A stretch of DNA of 64,000 nt from Lachnospiraceae bacterium (GTDB taxonomy: Bacteria > Bacillota > Clostridia > Lachnospirales > Lachnospiraceae): assembly GCA_024404675.1 (NCBI GenBank), contig JAKSPO010000002.1, positions 62,001-126,000 on the forward strand. The letters are read 5' to 3'. The position numbers and the translations under genes were made by a program. Below the pieces are notes generated by a model that worked only from the letters and a program-made list of their open reading frames with translations, was not told where the DNA came from and did not search any database. Numbering within the stretch: position 1 is the first letter of the stretch; each line of letters opens with the position of its first letter. Shown here piece by piece: positions 26,256 to 35,236 of the stretch.

Positions 26256-28448
26256 ATGCTTCTGACAATATCTTCGAAAATCAATGCGATTAAAGAGTTT
26301 ATGAAGGCGGGCGATTATGATGCGGCAGTTGATATTGCTGACAAGATCAACCCCGAGCGTGTAGGCTCTGTGCGGGATTTGATGACGGTTGCCAATGCCT
26401 ATCTCAAGAAGCATCGCTATGAGGATGCTAAGCTTGTTTATATCGAAATGTATAGCCATGCGGCGACGCATAAGGTTCTGGTTGGCTTGATTGAGCTTTG
26501 CCTCAAGACGAACAGTCCGGAAGAAGCGGATGAGTACATTCGTGAATTCCGTAAGCTTGAGCCGGAGAATCCGGAGCGATTGATCTATCGTTACCGCGTA
26601 GATGTGATGCTCGGAAAGGGACCGGAGTATCTTGTAAGAAGTCTTTCCAAGCTGAAGGACGAGGATTACAGCGATGTCTGGGGACTTGAGCTTGCCAAGG
26701 CTTACTATAAGATGGAAGATTATCAGAAGTGTGCGCAGGAGTGCAAGGATATTCTTCTTTGGTTCGCAGGGACGGATTCCGCAGCCAAGGCGCATGTGCT
26801 TCTTGGTGCGTGTGCGGAAAAGGGCGTGACAATCAGCATGCCTGAGATCAAGCCGCGTCGCGACGAGGATTTTTATGATGATGAGTTCACTTCGGATGTT
26901 CCCGTGATTGGTGGCACAACGGAGTCTAGATATACCGATTCGGACGAGGAGATTGCCTCGACCCTACCCATAAAGCCTGAGAATGCTGATTCGGCAGAGG
27001 AGGTAGATCTTGAGGCTATCGAATCCCTTGAGGAATCAAAGTCGGATAGACCGGCGACCTATGAAGAAGAGCCCGTTAATGCGACAGTCGATAAGGCGGT
27101 TGAAGCTGACGAGCCTGTAAAGGTTGCAGAGTCTGTGAAGGTAGCAGAACCCGTGAAGCTTGCGGAGCCCGTGAAGGCTGCGAAGCCTTCGGTTCAGGAT
27201 TATTTTGAGCCGGAGTATGGCGAGGAAGAGGAGTCCGAAGAAGAGGATATCTCAGAGGATGATCTGTTCTTTGATGTATCGGCAGCAATCGGCGAGGCTG
27301 TATCGGAGACTATCGCTGAAGATAGAGGATATCTGGAATCGGCAGAGCCGCTGTTCCATATTGAGGACGAAGATATTGTTCCTGCGCCGGAAGTGGTTGC
27401 AGAGCCCCAGACAGTGGATGTTTCACCAACAGCCGCATTGGTTGTCGAAGCCGTTCGGGCTGAGGATGAAGAGGCAGAAGAGAATGTCACGGAAGCCACC
27501 ACTGAACCCGAGGACATTGAGGAGGTTCCTGAGGATGCAACCGAGACACTGACCTTTCTTCAGTATTATCGCGAAGAGGAGACTGAAGAGACGGATGCCG
27601 AGGAGATTCCCGAGGACGCAACCGTTCCGATTCATCTGCCCGAGGTGACGGAGGATGTTGAGGAGCCGGCTACTGAACCGGTGGAAGCTTTTGAAATGAC
27701 AGCAGAAATCGATCTGATTGCACTTGCCCTTAAGAAGGCTAAGGAAGCAGACGATGATGAAGATATTGTGTTAAAGGACTATTTCCCCGAAGAGAGTGCT
27801 TCGGAGGCGATTCCGAGCGAGGAGACGCCTATTTCCACGGAAGCTGCATCGATGGAGGAAGTACCTGAAGCTACGGCACCTGAAGGCACACTCCTCGAAG
27901 AAGCGGCACCTGAAGTCGTAGCAAGCGAAGAGATGGTAGCCGAAGAAGCGGTAACCGAAGCTGTAACCACCAATGCAGCTGCATCGGAGGAAGCAACCGC
28001 TAAGGTGACTGTTGAAGAATCTTCCGACGAGGAAGCCTTCTGGTTCGATGAAGAGAAGGCGACACCCGAGGTAACGGAGATTGTTCCCGAGTATGATGTG
28101 TCCGAGGAAGAGCTTTATCTGAAGTTTGACGAGGTGAAGCCCGAGCCGACGCTTTTCGCTGAAACAGAGGAAGAGGACGGCCAGATGACCTTCTTTACAA
28201 GAGATAAGGTTGCTGAGTCGGTCAAGCTCACATTTACCCCTCAGGACAATGACGATACCTTCGATATTTCAAGCAGTATTGCAGCAGTAGTTGCGGAAGA
28301 GATGGAGAACGGTTCGAAGGAGCCGGAGGTATCCACCGAGCCGACCAAGGTGCACGGAGACCTTACCGCACAGGCACTCGATGCAATTCTTCGCGAGGAT
28401 GATGAGGCGATTGAGAAAGCGCTCTACGGACTGCTTTCAGACAAATAA
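26256..28448 (+). CDS. TPR protein with a long acidic repetitive region
   Basis: 730 residues from the ATG at 26256, 11 bases after GGGAG; in-frame GTGs at 26229 and 26247 are alternatives. Residues 1 to ~185 are helical TPR-like repeats (AGDYDAAVDIADKI, HRYEDAKLVYIEMY, EDYQKCAQECKDIL). The rest is very acidic and low in complexity, rich in EEP, VAEP, and APEE units, with a short conserved end (LTAQALDAILREDDEAIEKALYGLL). No membrane helix. The overall plan, TPRs plus long acidic region, recalls FimV in role-type but the domain order differs. Function is unknown. Confidence 0.72.
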   Translation: MLLTISSKINAIKEFMKAGDYDAAVDIADKINPERVGSVRDLMTVANAYLKKHRYEDAKLVYIEMYSHAATHKVLVGLIELCLKTNSPEEADEYIREFRKLEPENPERLIYRYRVDVMLGKGPEYLVRSLSKLKDEDYSDVWGLELAKAYYKMEDYQKCAQECKDILLWFAGTDSAAKAHVLLGACAEKGVTISMPEIKPRRDEDFYDDEFTSDVPVIGGTTESRYTDSDEEIASTLPIKPENADSAEEVDLEAIESLEESKSDRPATYEEEPVNATVDKAVEADEPVKVAESVKVAEPVKLAEPVKAAKPSVQDYFEPEYGEEEESEEEDISEDDLFFDVSAAIGEAVSETIAEDRGYLESAEPLFHIEDEDIVPAPEVVAEPQTVDVSPTAALVVEAVRAEDEEAEENVTEATTEPEDIEEVPEDATETLTFLQYYREEETEETDAEEIPEDATVPIHLPEVTEDVEEPATEPVEAFEMTAEIDLIALALKKAKEADDDEDIVLKDYFPEESASEAIPSEETPISTEAASMEEVPEATAPEGTLLEEAAPEVVASEEMVAEEAVTEAVTTNAAASEEATAKVTVEESSDEEAFWFDEEKATPEVTEIVPEYDVSEEELYLKFDEVKPEPTLFAETEEEDGQMTFFTRDKVAESVKLTFTPQDNDDTFDISSSIAAVVAEEMENGSKEPEVSTEPTKVHGDLTAQALDAILREDDEAIEKALYGLLSDK

Positions 28449-28463
28449 TTCCGAGAGGTTTAT

Positions 28464-29027
28464 ATGGCCAAGATGCTGTGGAAACCGGGCAATATGTTAT
28501 ATCCCCTCCCGGTTGTGATGGTGAGCTGCTGTGATAAGGCAGGCAAGCCGAATATAATAACGATTGCATGGACAGGAACGATCTGTTCCGACCCGCCGAT
28601 GGTTTCGATTTCGGTGCGGAAGGAGCGATATTCCCACCAATTGATCAAGGAAAGCGGCGAGTTCGTCATCAATCTGACGACAGAGGCACTGGTTCGCGCG
28701 ACCGATTATTGCGGCGTTCGTTCCGGACGACAGTGCGACAAGTTCGCCGACATGGGTTTAACCCCGCTTGCCGGTGAGAAGGTTTCCGCACCGCTTATCG
28801 CGGAGGCACCGATTAACCTTGAGTGCAAAGTAAAAGAAATCAAAGAACTTGGCAGCCACGATATGTTCCTTGCGGAGGTGGTTGCGGTTCATGCCGACGA
28901 GGCATATATGGATGCGCAGGGGCGGTTCGATCTCGCACTTGCAAAGCCAATCGTCTATTCCCATGGCACGTATTTCAGCCTGGGAAAGGCACTGGGAACC
29001 TTTGGGTATTCCGTCAAAAAGAAGTAG
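28464..29027 (+). CDS. Flavin reductase-like FMN-binding split-barrel protein
   Basis: 187 residues of the flavin_Reduct family: MLYPLPVVMVSCCDKAGKPNIITIAWTG-type opening, with SVRKERYSH and EFVINL, and a central DYCGVRSGR. Family members bind FMN and reduce it or use it for electron transfer. There are two adjacent cysteines at SCCD and one at DYCG. It follows the TPR gene by 15 bases and precedes murA by 33, but shows no metabolic link to them. Confidence 0.82.
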   Translation: MAKMLWKPGNMLYPLPVVMVSCCDKAGKPNIITIAWTGTICSDPPMVSISVRKERYSHQLIKESGEFVINLTTEALVRATDYCGVRSGRQCDKFADMGLTPLAGEKVSAPLIAEAPINLECKVKEIKELGSHDMFLAEVVAVHADEAYMDAQGRFDLALAKPIVYSHGTYFSLGKALGTFGYSVKKK

Positions 29028-29060
29028 AAACTCTGTGGGAAGCCACGATGGAGGATTATT

Positions 29061-30350
29061 ATGGAACAATATGTTATCAACGGAGGCAAGTCTCTTGCGG
29101 GTGAGGTAACCATCAGCGGTGCGAAGAATGCGGCGCTCGGTATCCTTGCCGGAGCGATTATGTGTGACGAGTTCGTTACCATCGAGAACCTTCCGGATGT
29201 AAGCGACATCAATGTTCTTCTCGAAGCAATTGCAGCAATCGGCGCAGTTGTGGAGCGTGTCGATAAGCACACGGTTCGCATCAACGGCGGTACGATTCAT
29301 ACCGAGATGGTTGATTATGATTACATTCAGAAGATCAGAGCATCCTATTATTTGCTGGGAGCACTTCTTGCAAAGCGTAAGAATGCAACCGTAGCAATGC
29401 CGGGTGGCTGTGACATCGGCCTTCGTCCTATTGATCAGCATTTGAAGGGATTCCGTGCACTGGGCGCCAATGTGACGACCGAGAACGGTTTCATCCACGC
29501 AAAAGCAACGCATCTTCGCGCAAGTCATATATTCCTTGACCTTGTAAGCGTTGGTGCAACGATAAATATTATGCTTGCCGCTACCATGGCAGAGGGACAG
29601 ACCATCATCGAGAATGTGGCAAAGGAGCCGCACATCGTAGACGTGGCTAACTTCTTAAACAGCCTTGGCGCTAACATCAAGGGCGCCGGTACGGATGTTA
29701 TTCGTATCCGCGGCGTGCAGAAGCTGCACGGCAACACCTACTCCATTATTCCCGACCAGATTGAAGCCGGAACCTTTATGTGTCTGGCAGCAGCTACCAA
29801 GGGCGATATCACCTTAAAGAGCGTTATTCCGAAGCATCTTGAGGCAATTACCGCTAAGCTCGTGGAGATTGGTGCAGAGGTCAACGAGTACGACGATTCG
29901 GTTCGTGTCTGCTGCAACAGAAGACTTGCAGCCAGCACGGTGAAGACCCGTGTATATCCGGGCTTCCCGACCGATATGCAGCCGCAGATGGCAGCAGTCC
30001 TTATGTTTGGTAAGGGCACCAGCTACATACATGAGAATATTTTCGAAAATCGATTTAAATATGTCGGCGAGCTCCGTAAGATGGGTGCCGGAATCAAGGT
30101 TGAAGGCAATTCCGTTGCCGTGATCGAGGGTATCGAGAAGGGCAATGCGGCGATTATGGATGCGCCGGATCTTCGTGCGGGTGCAGCACTTACCATTGCA
30201 GCGCTGGCGACCGAGGGACAGAGTGTTATCCGTGATATCGAGTACATCGAACGCGGTTATGAGGATTTTGATCAGAAGCTCAGAGGACTGGGTGCTTCCA
30301 TTGAGAAGACGGTAGTTCCTTCCGGGAAGAAGAAAAGTAAATTTGCTTAA
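29061..30350 (+). CDS. murA: UDP-N-acetylglucosamine 1-carboxyvinyltransferase
   Basis: 429 residues. The substrate motif KNAALGILAGAIM opens the protein and the catalytic Cys is present in MPGGCDIGLRPIDQH (about residue 115). FPTDMQPQMAAVL is the C-terminal signature. It commits UDP-GlcNAc to peptidoglycan synthesis by adding enolpyruvate from PEP, and it is the fosfomycin target; with Cys rather than Asp, it should be sensitive. A terminator-like stem follows. Confidence 0.96.
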   Translation: MEQYVINGGKSLAGEVTISGAKNAALGILAGAIMCDEFVTIENLPDVSDINVLLEAIAAIGAVVERVDKHTVRINGGTIHTEMVDYDYIQKIRASYYLLGALLAKRKNATVAMPGGCDIGLRPIDQHLKGFRALGANVTTENGFIHAKATHLRASHIFLDLVSVGATINIMLAATMAEGQTIIENVAKEPHIVDVANFLNSLGANIKGAGTDVIRIRGVQKLHGNTYSIIPDQIEAGTFMCLAAATKGDITLKSVIPKHLEAITAKLVEIGAEVNEYDDSVRVCCNRRLAASTVKTRVYPGFPTDMQPQMAAVLMFGKGTSYIHENIFENRFKYVGELRKMGAGIKVEGNSVAVIEGIEKGNAAIMDAPDLRAGAALTIAALATEGQSVIRDIEYIERGYEDFDQKLRGLGASIEKTVVPSGKKKSKFA

Positions 30351-30357
30351 CAGATCC

Positions 30358-30390
30358 AATCAGTGTCGGAAGAATATTCCGGCACTGATT
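30358..30390 (+). terminator. Terminator-like hairpin after murA
   Basis: AATCAGTGTCGGAA pairs with TTCCGGCACTGATT (one G-U) around GAATA. The following CAACTTTATT is only weakly T-rich, so termination may be partial and metK may share transcripts. Confidence 0.55.
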
Positions 30391-30423
30391 CAACTTTATT
30401 AAAAATCGGAGGATAGTATTATT

Positions 30424-31617
30424 ATGATGGAGAAGAGACTTTTCACATCAGAGTCTGTAACGGAGGGACATCCCGATAAAATCTGTGACCAGATCAGTGA
30501 CGCGGTTCTGGACGAGCTGATGCGCCAGGATCCCATGAGCCGTGTAGCATGTGAGACATCCATTACCACCGGTCTGGTGCTTGTTATGGGTGAGATTACC
30601 ACGAAGGGTTATGTAGATATTCAGAAGACCGTTCGTGATACCATTCGCGAGATTGGCTACGACCGCGCAAAATACGGTTTTGATGCCGACACCTGCGGCG
30701 TTATTGTAGCCCTTGACGAGCAGTCGAAGGACATCGCACTTGGTGTCGATAAAGCGCTGGAAGCGAAAAATGGCGAGATGAGCGAGGATGATATCGCTGC
30801 AATCGGCGCCGGCGATCAGGGTATGATGTTTGGTTACGCAACCAACGAGACGCCCGAGCTGATGCCTATGCCGATCAGCTTAGCGCATAAGCTTACCAGA
30901 AAGCTTTCCGAGGTTCGTAAGAACGGTACGCTTTCCTACCTTCGTCCCGACGGCAAATCCCAGGTTACCGTTGAGTATGACGAGAACGGCAAGCCTGTTC
31001 ATGTAAATGCAATCGTTGTATCCTCACAGCATGATCCGGATGTAACGCAGGAGCAGATTCATGAGGATATTAAGAAATACGTTATCGATGCCGTAATCCC
31101 GGCAGAGATGATTACCGATTCTACGAAGATCTTCATCAATCCGACCGGCCGCTTTGTTATCGGCGGACCGAATGGAGATTCCGGTCTCACCGGTCGTAAG
31201 ATTATCGTAGATACCTACGGCGGATATGCTCGCCACGGCGGCGGTGCATTTTCCGGTAAGGACTGCACGAAGGTTGACCGTTCTGCATCCTATGCAGCTC
31301 GTTATGTAGCGAAGAATATCGTAGCTTCGGGTCTTGCAGACCGCTTGGAGATTCAGGTTTCCTATGCAATCGGTGTTGCAGAGCCGACCTCGGTTATGGT
31401 GGATTCCTTCGGAACCGGTAAGGTTTCTGATGAGGAGCTTGTAAAGATTGTTCGTGAGAACTTCGATCTGCGTCCGGCAGGCATCATCAAGATGCTTGAT
31501 CTGAGACGTCCGATTTACAAGCAGACCGCATCCTACGGACATTTCGGTCGTACCGATATCGAGCTTCCTTGGGAGGCACTTGATAAGGTGGATGCACTGA
31601 AGGCTTATCTGAAATAG
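30424..31617 (+). CDS. metK: S-adenosylmethionine synthetase
   Basis: 397 residues, consecutive ATGs at 30424 and 30427. [20 protein letters not shown] is the N-terminal signature with catalytic His; [12 protein letters not shown] and the C-terminal [17 protein letters not shown]-loop-like motif are intact. It makes SAM from methionine and ATP. No SAM riboswitch is seen in the 70-base gap upstream, unlike many clostridial metK genes. Followed by a strong terminator. Confidence 0.96.
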   Translation: MMEKRLFTSESVTEGHPDKICDQISDAVLDELMRQDPMSRVACETSITTGLVLVMGEITTKGYVDIQKTVRDTIREIGYDRAKYGFDADTCGVIVALDEQSKDIALGVDKALEAKNGEMSEDDIAAIGAGDQGMMFGYATNETPELMPMPISLAHKLTRKLSEVRKNGTLSYLRPDGKSQVTVEYDENGKPVHVNAIVVSSQHDPDVTQEQIHEDIKKYVIDAVIPAEMITDSTKIFINPTGRFVIGGPNGDSGLTGRKIIVDTYGGYARHGGGAFSGKDCTKVDRSASYAARYVAKNIVASGLADRLEIQVSYAIGVAEPTSVMVDSFGTGKVSDEELVKIVRENFDLRPAGIIKMLDLRRPIYKQTASYGHFGRTDIELPWEALDKVDALKAYLK

Positions 31618-31636
31618 AATTAGACTTAGAATGATG

Positions 31637-31679
31637 AATGCCCAATATCCCTTTAAGAAGGGGTGTTGGGCATTTTTTG
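31637..31679 (+). terminator. Intrinsic terminator of metK
   Basis: AATGCCCAATATCCC pairs with GGGGTGTTGGGCATT (G-U pairs inside) around a TTTAAGAA loop, followed by a T run. Confidence 0.9.
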
Positions 31680-31732
31680 TGAAGGGATTAGGATTCGGGA
31701 CGGATAATCTTTATTTTTTTGAGAAAAGGCTA

Positions 31733-31792
31733 TTGACAGAGCACTCATTCGGAGTTATAATCAAATCAACATATGAACAGATGCTCATATGT
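31733..31792 (+). promoter_or_regulatory. Consensus promoter and ArsR-family operator of the metal operon
   Basis: TTGACA (31733-31738), 17 bases, TATAAT (31756-31761), a full consensus pair. Downstream of the -10 is a perfect palindrome, ACATATGA-N8-TCATATGT (31769-31792), of the type bound by SmtB/CadC/CzrA repressors. Bound at the start site it would block the strong promoter. The likely ligand-responsive repressor is encoded third in the same operon. Confidence 0.85.
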
Positions 31793-31821
31793 ATGAATGA
31801 AAAGTAAAGGTGGACAGAGCG

Positions 31822-32040
31822 ATGAAGAAGGTTTATAAGATCGAAGTGGATTGTGCGAACTGCGCGAATAAGATGGAAGAGGCTGCGAAGAAGACTGCCG
31901 GTGTAGTGAATGCGGTTGTGAATTTTATGGCGCTTAAGATGGAAGTGGAGTTCGAAGACGGCGCTGATGTGAAGAGCGTTATGAAGAAGGTGCTTGAGAA
32001 TTGCAGAAAGGTAGAAGAGGATTGCGAGATTATCTTCTAA
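31822..32040 (+). CDS. Stand-alone HMA metal-binding protein
   Basis: 72 residues from the ATG at 31822 (AAAGGTGG 8 bases upstream; an in-frame GTG at 31810 is less well placed). It folds as a heavy-metal-associated domain with the CxxC site DCANCANK near residues 11-16 and the usual beta-alpha-beta spacing. It would carry a metal ion to the P-type ATPase encoded 19 bases downstream, whose own N-terminus lacks an HMA domain. Two more cysteines lie near the C-terminus. Confidence 0.88.
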   Translation: MKKVYKIEVDCANCANKMEEAAKKTAGVVNAVVNFMALKMEVEFEDGADVKSVMKKVLENCRKVEEDCEIIF

Positions 32041-32059
32041 TCATTGTTGGTGAGTGGAT

Positions 32060-33991
32060 ATGACGAAGAAGCAGCGTAAGGCTTTAAAAAGAATCATTAT
32101 TTCCGTAGTTTTGTTGGTTATCCTGAAGCTTGCGGACCGTTTCGTAAGCTATGGCGAGCTGGAGCTTGGGGCAGTCCCTGTCGGACGGGTGCTCCGCTTC
32201 CTCCTCTATATGGTTCCGTATTATGTGATTGGTGGCGATATTGTGCGGAAGGCAATACGCGGTATCCGAAACGGAGAAGTCTTTGACGAGAATTTTCTGA
32301 TGGCGGTTGCGACGATTGGCGCAATCATCGTGGCTTTGGTGGATAACGGAGATTATACCGAGGCTGTAGCGGTAATGCTTTTCTACCAGATCGGCGAACT
32401 CTTCCAGAGCATCGCGGTCGGCAAGAGCCGTAAGAACATCACAGAGCTGATGGATATCCGTCCCGACTACGCGAACATCGAGCAGGACGGCGTAATCACG
32501 CAGGTCTCCCCGGATGAGGTTCCGGTAGGCTCGGAAATCATTGTAAAGCCCGGCGAGAAGGTGCCGATTGACGGCATTGTTATAGATGGAAACGCTTCCC
32601 TGAACACGTCAGCGCTGACCGGCGAAAGTATTCCGAGAGAGGTTCATACCGGCGACGAGATCATCTCCGGCTGCATCAATATGTCCGGTCTTCTCCGTGT
32701 TCGTACAACGAAGGAATTCGGCGAATCCACCGCGTCTAAGATTCTTGATATGGTGGAAAATGCCTCGTCGAAGAAGTCTCGCTCCGAGAATTTTATCTCC
32801 AAATTTGCAAGAGTTTATACGCCTGCTGTTTGTATCGCAGCACTTTTGCTTGCAGTGGTTCCGCCGGTTATCAACCTTCTTTTGGGGAACCCCGCAGGCT
32901 TCGGACAGTGGATATACCGTGCACTTACCTTCCTTGTTATCAGCTGCCCGTGCGCACTGGTAATCAGCATTCCGCTTGGCTTCTTCGCAGGAATCGGCGG
33001 TGCCGGCAAGGCGGGAGTTCTGATTAAGGGCTCGAATTACCTCGAGACCTTGTCAGCTGCAAAATATGTTGTTTTTGATAAGACCGGCACGATGACGCAG
33101 GGTGTGTTTGAGGTTAGTAAGGTTATTACGGCACCGGAAAGCGGAATCACCACGGAGGAACTGATCCGTTTAGCTGCATATGTGGAAAGCTTTTCCTCGC
33201 ATCCAATCAGTAAGAGCTTGAAGAAAGCTTACGGCGAGGAGATTGATACCGCGAAGGTTACGGGAATCGAAGAAATCAGTGGTCACGGTGTGACTGCAAC
33301 GGTCGACGGACATTTTGTTGCTGCGGGCAATGAGAAGCTTATGAAGAAGCTTGGCGTTTCCTATCAGGTCTGTGATGCAATCGGTACGCTTGTTTATGTG
33401 GCGGTTGATCATCGCTATGCCGGCTGCATTGTGATTTCGGATCTGATTAAGCCGAATGCTTCCGTGGCAATCAAGGCTCTTCATAAAAATGGTATCAAAA
33501 AGACCATCATGCTGACAGGAGACGCAAAGCGTGTTGCCGATTCGGTAGCTGCGGAGCTTTCCATTGACGAGGTATATAGTGAGCTTCTGCCGGGTGACAA
33601 GGTGGAAAAGGTAGAGGGCTTTCTTAAGGAGCTTGGTGGCAATGGCAAGTTAGCATTTGTCGGTGACGGTATCAATGATGCGCCGGTTCTTTCGAGAGCA
33701 GACATCGGAATTGCGATGGGTGCGCTTGGCTCGGACGCAGCAATCGAGGCTGCGGATGTTGTTCTGATGGATGATGACCCCGCAAAGATTGCAAAGGCTA
33801 TCCGAATTGCGAAGAAATGCATGCGGATCGTTTATGAAAACATCTGGTTCGCAATCGTTGTTAAGCTTGTATGCCTGCTTCTTGGAGCAGTCGGTATCGC
33901 GAATATGTGGATTGCAATATTTGCCGATGTCGGCGTTATGGTACTGGCGGTTCTGAACGCCATTCGGGCGCTTTTTGTAAAGAACCTTTAA
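32060..33991 (+). CDS. P1B-type heavy-metal ATPase (Zn/Cd/Pb export type)
   Basis: 643 residues. Motifs: TGES in the actuator domain; SCPCALVIS with the membrane CPC; DKTGTMTQG phosphorylation site; SSHPIS; and GDGINDAPVL. No N-terminal HMA domain is fused, since it is encoded separately upstream. The CPC site and CadC-like partner suggest Zn, Cd or Pb export rather than copper, which is inference. ATG at 32060 is preferred over the GTG at 32054. Eight membrane helices are expected. Confidence 0.93.
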   Translation: MTKKQRKALKRIIISVVLLVILKLADRFVSYGELELGAVPVGRVLRFLLYMVPYYVIGGDIVRKAIRGIRNGEVFDENFLMAVATIGAIIVALVDNGDYTEAVAVMLFYQIGELFQSIAVGKSRKNITELMDIRPDYANIEQDGVITQVSPDEVPVGSEIIVKPGEKVPIDGIVIDGNASLNTSALTGESIPREVHTGDEIISGCINMSGLLRVRTTKEFGESTASKILDMVENASSKKSRSENFISKFARVYTPAVCIAALLLAVVPPVINLLLGNPAGFGQWIYRALTFLVISCPCALVISIPLGFFAGIGGAGKAGVLIKGSNYLETLSAAKYVVFDKTGTMTQGVFEVSKVITAPESGITTEELIRLAAYVESFSSHPISKSLKKAYGEEIDTAKVTGIEEISGHGVTATVDGHFVAAGNEKLMKKLGVSYQVCDAIGTLVYVAVDHRYAGCIVISDLIKPNASVAIKALHKNGIKKTIMLTGDAKRVADSVAAELSIDEVYSELLPGDKVEKVEGFLKELGGNGKLAFVGDGINDAPVLSRADIGIAMGALGSDAAIEAADVVLMDDDPAKIAKAIRIAKKCMRIVYENIWFAIVVKLVCLLLGAVGIANMWIAIFADVGVMVLAVLNAIRALFVKNL

Positions 33992-34002
33992 GGAGGAATC
34001 GT

Positions 34003-34368
34003 ATGGAATTCAATGAAAATACCCCCTGCTGTGAAGAGCACGAGGTGCACACTGAGCTTTTAAAGATTGTTTCAGAGCAACTGCCGAAGGAGGATTCGCT
34101 GTATGACCTCGCGGAGCTTTTCAAGGTATTCGGCGATTCCACAAGAATCCGGATTCTGTTCGTGCTTTCCGAAGCGGAGGTGTGCGTGTGCGACCTTGCC
34201 GAAGCACTCAATATGACGCAGTCTGCAATTTCGCATCAGCTGAAGATTTTAAAGCAAAGCAAGCTTGTGAAGTTCCGCCGCGAAGGCAAATCCATCTTCT
34301 ATTCGCTTGCCGATGACCATGTGCGAAGCATTCTGAACCTGGGGCTTGAGCATATCGAGGAGGACTAG
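34003..34368 (+). CDS. ArsR/SmtB-family metal-responsive repressor (CadC-like)
   Basis: 121 residues from the ATG at 34003 (AAGGAGG upstream); an earlier open frame overlaps the ATPase end. It has the winged-helix motif VCDLAEALNMTQSAISHQLKIL. The CVC of EVCVCDLA, with the N-terminal CC at residues 9-10, matches the CadC Cd/Pb (alpha3N) site. The C-terminal DDHVRSILNLGLEHIEE gives the D-x-H…H-x-x-E of the alpha5 Zn site. Having both sites is typical of CadC. It probably represses its own operon at the 31769 palindrome. Confidence 0.92.
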   Translation: MEFNENTPCCEEHEVHTELLKIVSEQLPKEDSLYDLAELFKVFGDSTRIRILFVLSEAEVCVCDLAEALNMTQSAISHQLKILKQSKLVKFRREGKSIFYSLADDHVRSILNLGLEHIEED

Positions 34369-34432
34369 AAGGGCCTGAGCGTACGAAGCCCGAATTCATT
34401 GAGAAAAATGTTACATATTCGGTCATTTTCCG

Positions 34433-34464
34433 GGGAGAACCAAGGCGGTTCTCCCTTTCTTTTT
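34433..34464 (+). terminator. Intrinsic terminator of the metal operon
   Basis: GGGAGAACC-AAGGC-GGTTCTCCC followed by TTTCTTTTT. Confidence 0.9.
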
Positions 34465-34482
34465 GAAGAGCAAGGAAAATGT

Positions 34483-34511
34483 TTGCTTTTTGCCTTATGG
34501 AAGGGTATAGT
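34483..34511 (+). promoter_or_regulatory. Candidate promoter of the FHA gene
   Basis: TTGCTT at 34483-34488, 17-base spacer, TATAGT at 34506-34511. It lies just after the metal operon terminator and about 42 bases before the FHA start. Confidence 0.45.
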
Positions 34512-34553
34512 AATAATAGAGACAGTATATCCGCTTGAACGGAAGGTGATTCT

Positions 34554-35144
34554 ATGCAGTCGAAAATTATAATACTACTGGTTGTTGTCAGCAGCATTCT
34601 GGTTGTCTTAATGGTAACCGCAATTATTCTCCTCATCATAGGAAATCGCAAGGCGGCAACTTCCAACAATCGAAATCTTGCGAACAATGGAATCGGCTGG
34701 CAGAAATACGGAACGATTCCGCCCGAGTTTCAGAACGGGCAGGCGCAGTTTGGCACAACATCACTTTTGAAGCCTTATCACAGCGAGTATCCGGAGGATG
34801 TTATCGAGGGTGAGGGAGGCGAGAAGACCTCGCTTCTTGGAATCACGAATCCGCACGGCTGTGTTATTATGCGTATGCGTACCGAGGAAGAGTTTTATGT
34901 CGATAAGGACGAGTTCCTGATGGGTAAGGAGCGTGCGAGGGTTGATTATTGCATCACCAGTAACCCGACCGTAAGCCGTACCCATGTCAAGCTCTTAAAG
35001 CGTGACGGTCGGCTGTATCTTGTGGATATGAATGCGACGAACGGAACTTATGTAAACGGTGAGCGTGTGACCGCCGGCAACGAGGTGCCGCTTGAGGTCG
35101 GAGATCGCTTCCGCCTTGCGGACGAGGAATTTCAGGTTCGCTGA
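34554..35144 (+). CDS. Membrane-anchored FHA-domain protein
   Basis: 196 residues. One N-terminal membrane helix (ILLVVVSSILVVLMVTAIILLII, ~residues 6-28), a ~70-residue low-complexity spacer, and a C-terminal forkhead-associated domain with LMGKERARVDYCI, SRTHVKL and NATNGTYVNGE, the phospho-threonine-binding residues. It should face the cytoplasm and bind a partner phosphorylated by a Ser/Thr kinase, not in the window. Ends at a clear terminator, as a single-gene unit. Confidence 0.87.
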   Translation: MQSKIIILLVVVSSILVVLMVTAIILLIIGNRKAATSNNRNLANNGIGWQKYGTIPPEFQNGQAQFGTTSLLKPYHSEYPEDVIEGEGGEKTSLLGITNPHGCVIMRMRTEEEFYVDKDEFLMGKERARVDYCITSNPTVSRTHVKLLKRDGRLYLVDMNATNGTYVNGERVTAGNEVPLEVGDRFRLADEEFQVR

Positions 35145-35162
35145 CAGAATAGTGTGAATATA

Positions 35163-35199
35163 ATAACTCGCTGTATTGATGCAGCGAGTTATCTTTTCT
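35163..35199 (+). terminator. Intrinsic terminator
   Basis: ATAACTCGCTG and CAGCGAGTTAT around TATTGATG, followed by CTTTTCT. Confidence 0.82.
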
Positions 35200-35236
35200 A
35201 TTGATAGAAACCAATGACGGATTTTCGGAGGACATT

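Noticed and set aside
30351..30423. SAM riboswitch before metK
   Set aside because: The 70-base gap holds only one terminator-like stem; too short and without the SAM-I boxes.
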